Shown here: positions 6,883 through 9,650 of the stretch, in pieces
Position numbering within the stretch: position 1 is the first letter of the stretch
Layout of the letters: every line of letters begins with the position of its first letter
NCBI GenBank assembly: GCA_005877525.1
Contig: VBON01000065.1
Location: 1 to 9,650 of the forward strand
Direction of reading: 5' to 3'
DNA length: 9,650 nt
From: Nitrospirota bacterium
GTDB taxonomy: Bacteria > Nitrospirota > Nitrospiria > Nitrospirales > NS-4
The notes under the pieces: model-generated
Database searches by the model: none
The model's input: the letters and a program-made list of their open reading frames with translations, nothing else
What the model was told of the DNA's origin: nothing
Program-made: the position numbers and the translations under genes

Positions 6883-6948
6883 ATGAAGAATTCTTCATCC
6901 TGTCTTCATCATCTCTTCATGTACGGATTGTCATTGAATGGTAAGGTA
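6883..6948 (+). promoter_or_regulatory. predicted OmpR/PhoB-type operator and promoter of the small lysine-rich protein gene (copy B)
   Basis: A perfect 16-bp palindrome ATGAAGAATTCTTCAT (6883-6898) supplies one inverted and one direct half-site. TTCAT then recurs at exact 11-bp steps (6894, 6905, 6916). GTAAGGTA follows at 6941-6948, the same octamer as in copy A but 25 rather than 29 bases after the start of the third half-site. A TTGTCA at 6928-6933 resembles a -35 but stands only 8 bases before the TAAGGT, too close to pair with it. The similarity to the block at 2536-2605 indicates control by the same regulator. Confidence 0.6.
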
Positions 6949-6973
6949 TGAAAAACCGATCTGATACGGACAG

Positions 6974-6985
6974 AAGGAGGTGATC
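6974..6985 (+). promoter_or_regulatory. extended 12-nt Shine-Dalgarno
   Basis: AAGGAGGTGATC is complementary over its whole length to the conserved 3' end of bacterial 16S rRNA (GATCACCTCCTT). It lies five bases before the ATG at 6991. A match this long is much longer than the usual 4-7 bases and marks the small gene downstream as potentially very strongly translated. Confidence 0.8.
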
Positions 6986-6990
6986 GCAAA

Positions 6991-7206
6991 ATGAAGAGGA
7001 TTCTCGCAGCACTATTTGCAGTCCTGATCGGACTGACCTTTGTAGGCTCCACCTTTGCGGAAACGGGGAAGCAGATGGGCGCTCCCGCTAAAACCTCAGT
7101 GGCAGGCGGAGAGATGAAGAAGGAGGAAGGTCAGAAAGTCACGAAGGCGGCAAAGAAGCAGCTCAGGAAGAAACACATCGAGGAAAAGAAGGCGGAGAAG
7201 AAGTAA
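6991..7206 (+). CDS. small lysine-rich exported protein, function unknown
   Basis: A 71-residue protein preceded by a full-length SD. Residues 1-23 are a textbook Sec signal ending in T-F-A before Glu24. The mature peptide is only 48 residues, of which 14 are lysine. There is no cysteine or aromatic residue in it, and the C-terminus alternates Lys and Glu ('KKHIEEKKAEKK'). It is probably disordered or a single charged helix in the periplasm. Possible roles are a counter-ion or stress peptide, or a partner of an anionic surface. None can be proven, and I do not recognise a family. It is a single-gene unit with its own regulated promoter (copy B) and a terminator after it. The shared operator ties its expression to the Rieske/bd-like operon. 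Confidence 0.78.
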   Translation: MKRILAALFAVLIGLTFVGSTFAETGKQMGAPAKTSVAGGEMKKEEGQKVTKAAKKQLRKKHIEEKKAEKK

Positions 7207-7221
7207 CGCTCCTCGTTCTCC

Positions 7222-8028
7222 TCAACCACCTGAAGGGCCGACGGAGTCTGACTCTGTCGGCCTTTCGTTGTTATCATACGCGTGCACAAGGTAACGTAGG
7301 AGAAGAGTGATCTCGGACTGCCGCACGAGAAAGAACTTGGCCGCAGTGGTCTTCTTCTTTCCAATGCGGGCGGTCACGATGCGCGCGTCGGAAAGCGAAA
7401 ACACATCCTCGTCCGTCTCATCATCACCGACGTACAGGGCTGCCCTGAGGTTCAACTGGTGCATCAACTCGAGTAATGCCACTCCCTTGTGCGGCGCTCC
7501 GGCTGGAATCACATTGACGATGTCTTTGCCGATCAGGATACGCGGCAAGGGGTGGAGTTCAGCCAGCATCGTAAACACCGCCTCGCGGGCCGCTCGCTTC
7601 CGTCCGGCTATGCGGTAGTGAAACGCGAGGGAATAGGTCTTGTCTTCGACCAATACTCCAGCGCGTGCCAACTCGCTGCTGAAGCCGTTTTCAACCTGCC
7701 GCTTCCAAGCCCCGCACGTTTCCCGAGCCTGCCGCAGGACCTGCGGCGCCGCGTGAAGTCCCTCCAGGCCGTGATTGCCGATCAGGTGCGGCACGGCACC
7801 GGCGACACGAATGTGCAGATCCGCCACCGACCGTCCCGAGATGACGGCCGTGAAGGCCCGCTTGCCGAGTTCTACCAGCCACTCCCGAATCGGCCGCGCG
7901 AGCCGCGCGTCTTGGTGTCTCCGGACAATCCTTGCCAGCGTGCCGTCGAAATCGAAAGCGTAGAGCGTGGGCGTCCCCGTCAGCAAATCCAACTGCCGCC
8001 TGCCGCGTGATGCCAGAAGGTAGTGCAT
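7222..8028 (-). CDS. otsB: trehalose-6-phosphate phosphatase
   Basis: A 268-residue cytoplasmic enzyme of the HAD superfamily that removes phosphate from trehalose-6-phosphate to give trehalose (second step of the OtsAB pathway). All expected motifs are present: 'DFDGTL' (26-31) with nucleophile Asp26 and acid/base Asp28, 'SGRS' (64-67), 'GNHG' (84-87), the cap segment 'VEDKTYSLAFHYR' (127-139), Lys181 in 'PHKG', and 'GDDETDEDVF' (201-210) for Mg2+. The length is normal. ATG at 8028 begins 14 nt after the otsA stop, with only a weak SD (GAGCTGGA), suggesting coupling to otsA. The last dozen residues ('TESDSVGPSGG') are encoded by the terminator hairpin of the convergent gene and are probably dispensable. 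The role is compatible-solute synthesis under osmotic or desiccation stress. Confidence 0.95.
   Translation of the reverse strand: MHYLLASRGRRQLDLLTGTPTLYAFDFDGTLARIVRRHQDARLARPIREWLVELGKRAFTAVISGRSVADLHIRVAGAVPHLIGNHGLEGLHAAPQVLRQARETCGAWKRQVENGFSSELARAGVLVEDKTYSLAFHYRIAGRKRAAREAVFTMLAELHPLPRILIGKDIVNVIPAGAPHKGVALLELMHQLNLRAALYVGDDETDEDVFSLSDARIVTARIGKKKTTAAKFFLVRQSEITLLLRYLVHAYDNNERPTESDSVGPSGG
7233..7272 (+). terminator. intrinsic terminator at the convergence point
   Basis: The arms 7233-7247 and 7251-7265 pair over 15 positions (two G-U wobbles) around a three-base loop, followed on the + strand by a partly T-rich tail (TTTCGTTGTT). It should end transcription of the small gene at 6991-7206. 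The stem is nearly symmetric, so it may also act on the otsB transcript, although the minus-strand tail is less U-rich. The hairpin lies inside the otsB reading frame, which stops at 7222. Confidence 0.8.
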
Positions 8029-8042
8029 CGTTCCAGCTCAGC

Positions 8043-9650
8043 CTAGGTCGGCAGGCTCGACTGCTCCACCTGCCGCAAGACCCGATTGCGTTGCCGCATG
8101 CGGGCCGCATCCATCAGCATCCGTCCTGCCCAGCGGTACACGTTGAACTCCTGGATCAGCCCGTGCATGCTCCGCATCCGAGCCCGCTGCTCGGCCGGCG
8201 GCATGTTCAGCGCCACGTGGAGGGCGGCCGCGAATTGGTCAATGTCATACGGGTTGACGACCAAGGCTTCCGGAAGCTCGCGGGAAGCCCCGGTGAACTG
8301 ACTCAGAATCAAGACTCCCTGCTCGTCATCACGCGCCGCCACGAACTCCTTAGCCACGAGGTTCATGCCGTCGTGAAGACTGCTCACCACACAGACATCG
8401 GCGCCCCGGTAATGCTCGTACACTTGCGGCGGCTCGTGGTGCTGCTCCTTCAAGCAGATGGGCTCATAGCCGTCGCGCCCGAATCGCTTATTGATCTGCT
8501 CCGCCAATGCATGAACTTGCCCGGCAAAGTGCTGGTACTGCTCGATCATGGTGCGGCTAGGGGCGGCGATCTGGATGAACGAGAACCGGCCGATCCATTC
8601 CGGTTGCAATTCAAGGAGGCGCTCTACGGCGAGGAATCGCTCGATGATGCCCTTGGTGTAATCAAGCCGGTCCACCCCGACGCCGATGAGGCGCTCGGGT
8701 TCCATGCCGTGGAGCGCCCGAATCTTCGCACGGCACTCCTCCACCGGCCGTTGGTCCCGGACCCATCGCGAGGGCCACTCGATGGAGATCGGGTAGTGCC
8801 TGATGGCCGTCAGCTTGCCGCCGTAGGAGATGGTCGAGTCGTCCCGATCGATCCGGGCCTCCAGCAGCCGATCAACGCTGTCGATGAAGTTGTTGCAGTG
8901 CACCCGCGTGTGGAACCCCAGGATGCTGCTGCCCAAGAGTCCCTCCAGAATCTGTTGACGCCACGGGCAGATGCCGTACCGCTCGGCATTGGGCCAGGGA
9001 ATGTGCCAGAAGGAGATAATGGTCGCGTTCGGCAATCGCTCCCGGATCATCTTCGGGAGGAGGGCGAAGTGATAGTCCTGAACCAGCACGACCGGGTCGT
9101 CGGTCTTGGCCTCTTCGCACACAGCCTGCGCAAACCGTTCGTTCACCGCCACGTAATGGTTCCAATCCGAGGACCGAAAGGTGGGCCGAATGTGGGCGAT
9201 GTGGCAGAGGGGCCACAAGCCCTCGTTGGCAAAACCGTAGTAGTAGCCCGCTTCTTCTTCCGGTGTCAGCCAGACGCGGCGAATCTCATACGCCGGGTTG
9301 TCCGGCGGCACACGGACATGGTCGTGCGAGTCCACTGCTTCCCGATCAGCCGATCCATTGCCATGGGCGATCCAGATGCCGGAGCAGGCTCGCATGACCG
9401 GCTCCAGCGCGGAAACCAGCCCGCTGGCAGGGACCTGGACTTCAATGGTCTGGCCCCGCCGGTTGTGAATATAGGGCTGGCGGTTGGACACGATCAGGAT
9501 TTCGTCCCCGGCCAGTTGCTCGCGCAGAATTGCCCTCAGGCTCGCCGGGGTCCACGTGATTTGACTCTCGTCGCGCATGCGGCGGTCGGTTTCGAGATCG
9601 CGGATCAATGCTCTGAGATCCTTGGCGACCGGCCGTAGTTCCGGTCCATG
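8043..9650 (-). CDS. otsA: trehalose-6-phosphate synthase (GT20), 5' end outside window
   Basis: A retaining glycosyltransferase that joins UDP-glucose and glucose-6-phosphate into trehalose-6-phosphate. Numbering from an in-frame TTG at 9608, visible GT20 signatures are 'VSNRQP' (40-45), 'NEGLWPLCH' (128-136), 'VQDYHFALLP' (176-185), 'FWHIPWP' (200-206), 'GVDRLDYTKGI' (311-321, the Arg and Lys that hold phosphate), 'SLHDGMNLVAKEFVAARD' (410-427) and 'GVLILSQFTGASRELPEALVVNPYD' (431-455, given by position). The stop is TAG at 8043-8045. The frame stays open upstream to the window edge without a stop ('HGPELRPVAKDLRALIRDLE', the first 20 visible residues), and this linker-like sequence is part of the protein in my view. 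It suggests the long form of the enzyme, with an extra N-terminal, possibly membrane-anchored, region before the catalytic domain. An ATG at 9578 would be the alternative short start. It is followed by otsB in the same operon. Confidence 0.93.
   Translation of the reverse strand, partial: HGPELRPVAKDLRALIRDLETDRRMRDESQITWTPASLRAILREQLAGDEILIVSNRQPYIHNRRGQTIEVQVPASGLVSALEPVMRACSGIWIAHGNGSADREAVDSHDHVRVPPDNPAYEIRRVWLTPEEEAGYYYGFANEGLWPLCHIAHIRPTFRSSDWNHYVAVNERFAQAVCEEAKTDDPVVLVQDYHFALLPKMIRERLPNATIISFWHIPWPNAERYGICPWRQQILEGLLGSSILGFHTRVHCNNFIDSVDRLLEARIDRDDSTISYGGKLTAIRHYPISIEWPSRWVRDQRPVEECRAKIRALHGMEPERLIGVGVDRLDYTKGIIERFLAVERLLELQPEWIGRFSFIQIAAPSRTMIEQYQHFAGQVHALAEQINKRFGRDGYEPICLKEQHHEPPQVYEHYRGADVCVVSSLHDGMNLVAKEFVAARDDEQGVLILSQFTGASRELPEALVVNPYDIDQFAAALHVALNMPPAEQRARMRSMHGLIQEFNVYRWAGRMLMDAARMRQRNRVLRQVEQSSLPT

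Noticed and set aside
6928..6952. Classical sigma-70 promoter TTGTCA ... TATGAA
   Set aside because: The spacer between the two hexamers is only 13 bases instead of about 17, so they cannot work as a standard pair; an activator-dependent promoter is more likely.
7932..9638. 568-codon open frame on the + strand across otsA
   Set aside because: It lies antisense to otsA, whose GT20 motifs are unmistakable on the minus strand. The translation is rich in Pro, Arg, His and Val with no domain, as expected of a shadow frame in GC-rich DNA.

Overview
The window reads as a typical moderately GC-rich Gram-negative-type chromosome segment. The gene set suggests a Nitrospira-like chemolithotroph (phylum Nitrospirota). 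The main clue is a quinol-oxidase-like membrane protein of the 'cytochrome bd-like' type, which lacks the classical GRQPW motif and has no CydB next to it. It is flanked by a Rieske protein and a membrane-anchored c-type cytochrome, and several small exported proteins of unknown role lie nearby. The taxonomic assignment is inference; there is no marker gene in the window.

Left part (1-2500, + strand): a row of exported or envelope proteins. It starts with the 3' part of a YajG-like putative lipoprotein cut by the window edge. Next come an exported beta-sandwich (carboxypeptidase-regulatory-like) protein, an exported mostly helical protein, and a tandem two-domain cupredoxin with no convincing start codon. 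The first three are closely spaced and probably co-transcribed from a promoter outside the window.

Middle part (2638-6869, + strand): a compact four-gene electron-transfer operon. It encodes an exported cysteine-free protein of unknown function, a PRC-barrel/Rieske 2Fe-2S protein (overlapping start), a multi-span cytochrome bd-like haem protein (3-nt gap), and a three-helix membrane-anchored mono-haem cytochrome c. Together they look like a quinol-oxidising (or reverse-flow) complex linking a quinone pool to a periplasmic c-haem.

This operon and the small lysine-rich exported protein at 6991-7206 are preceded by nearly the same regulatory block. Each block has an ATGAA/TTCAT inverted element, then TTCAT-like half-sites repeated every 11 bp, then an identical GTAAGGTA octamer. 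The 11-bp phasing is what OmpR/PhoB-family response regulators normally recognise, so the two transcription units probably form a small shared regulon. This is the most notable non-coding signal in the window.

Right part (7222-9650, - strand): the otsA-otsB pair for trehalose synthesis from UDP-glucose and glucose-6-phosphate, convergent with the rest. otsA continues past the right edge. A strong terminator hairpin at the convergence point (7233-7265) lies inside the 3' end of the otsB reading frame. No RNA genes, mobile elements, CRISPR arrays or gene-free stretches over 300 bases were seen.
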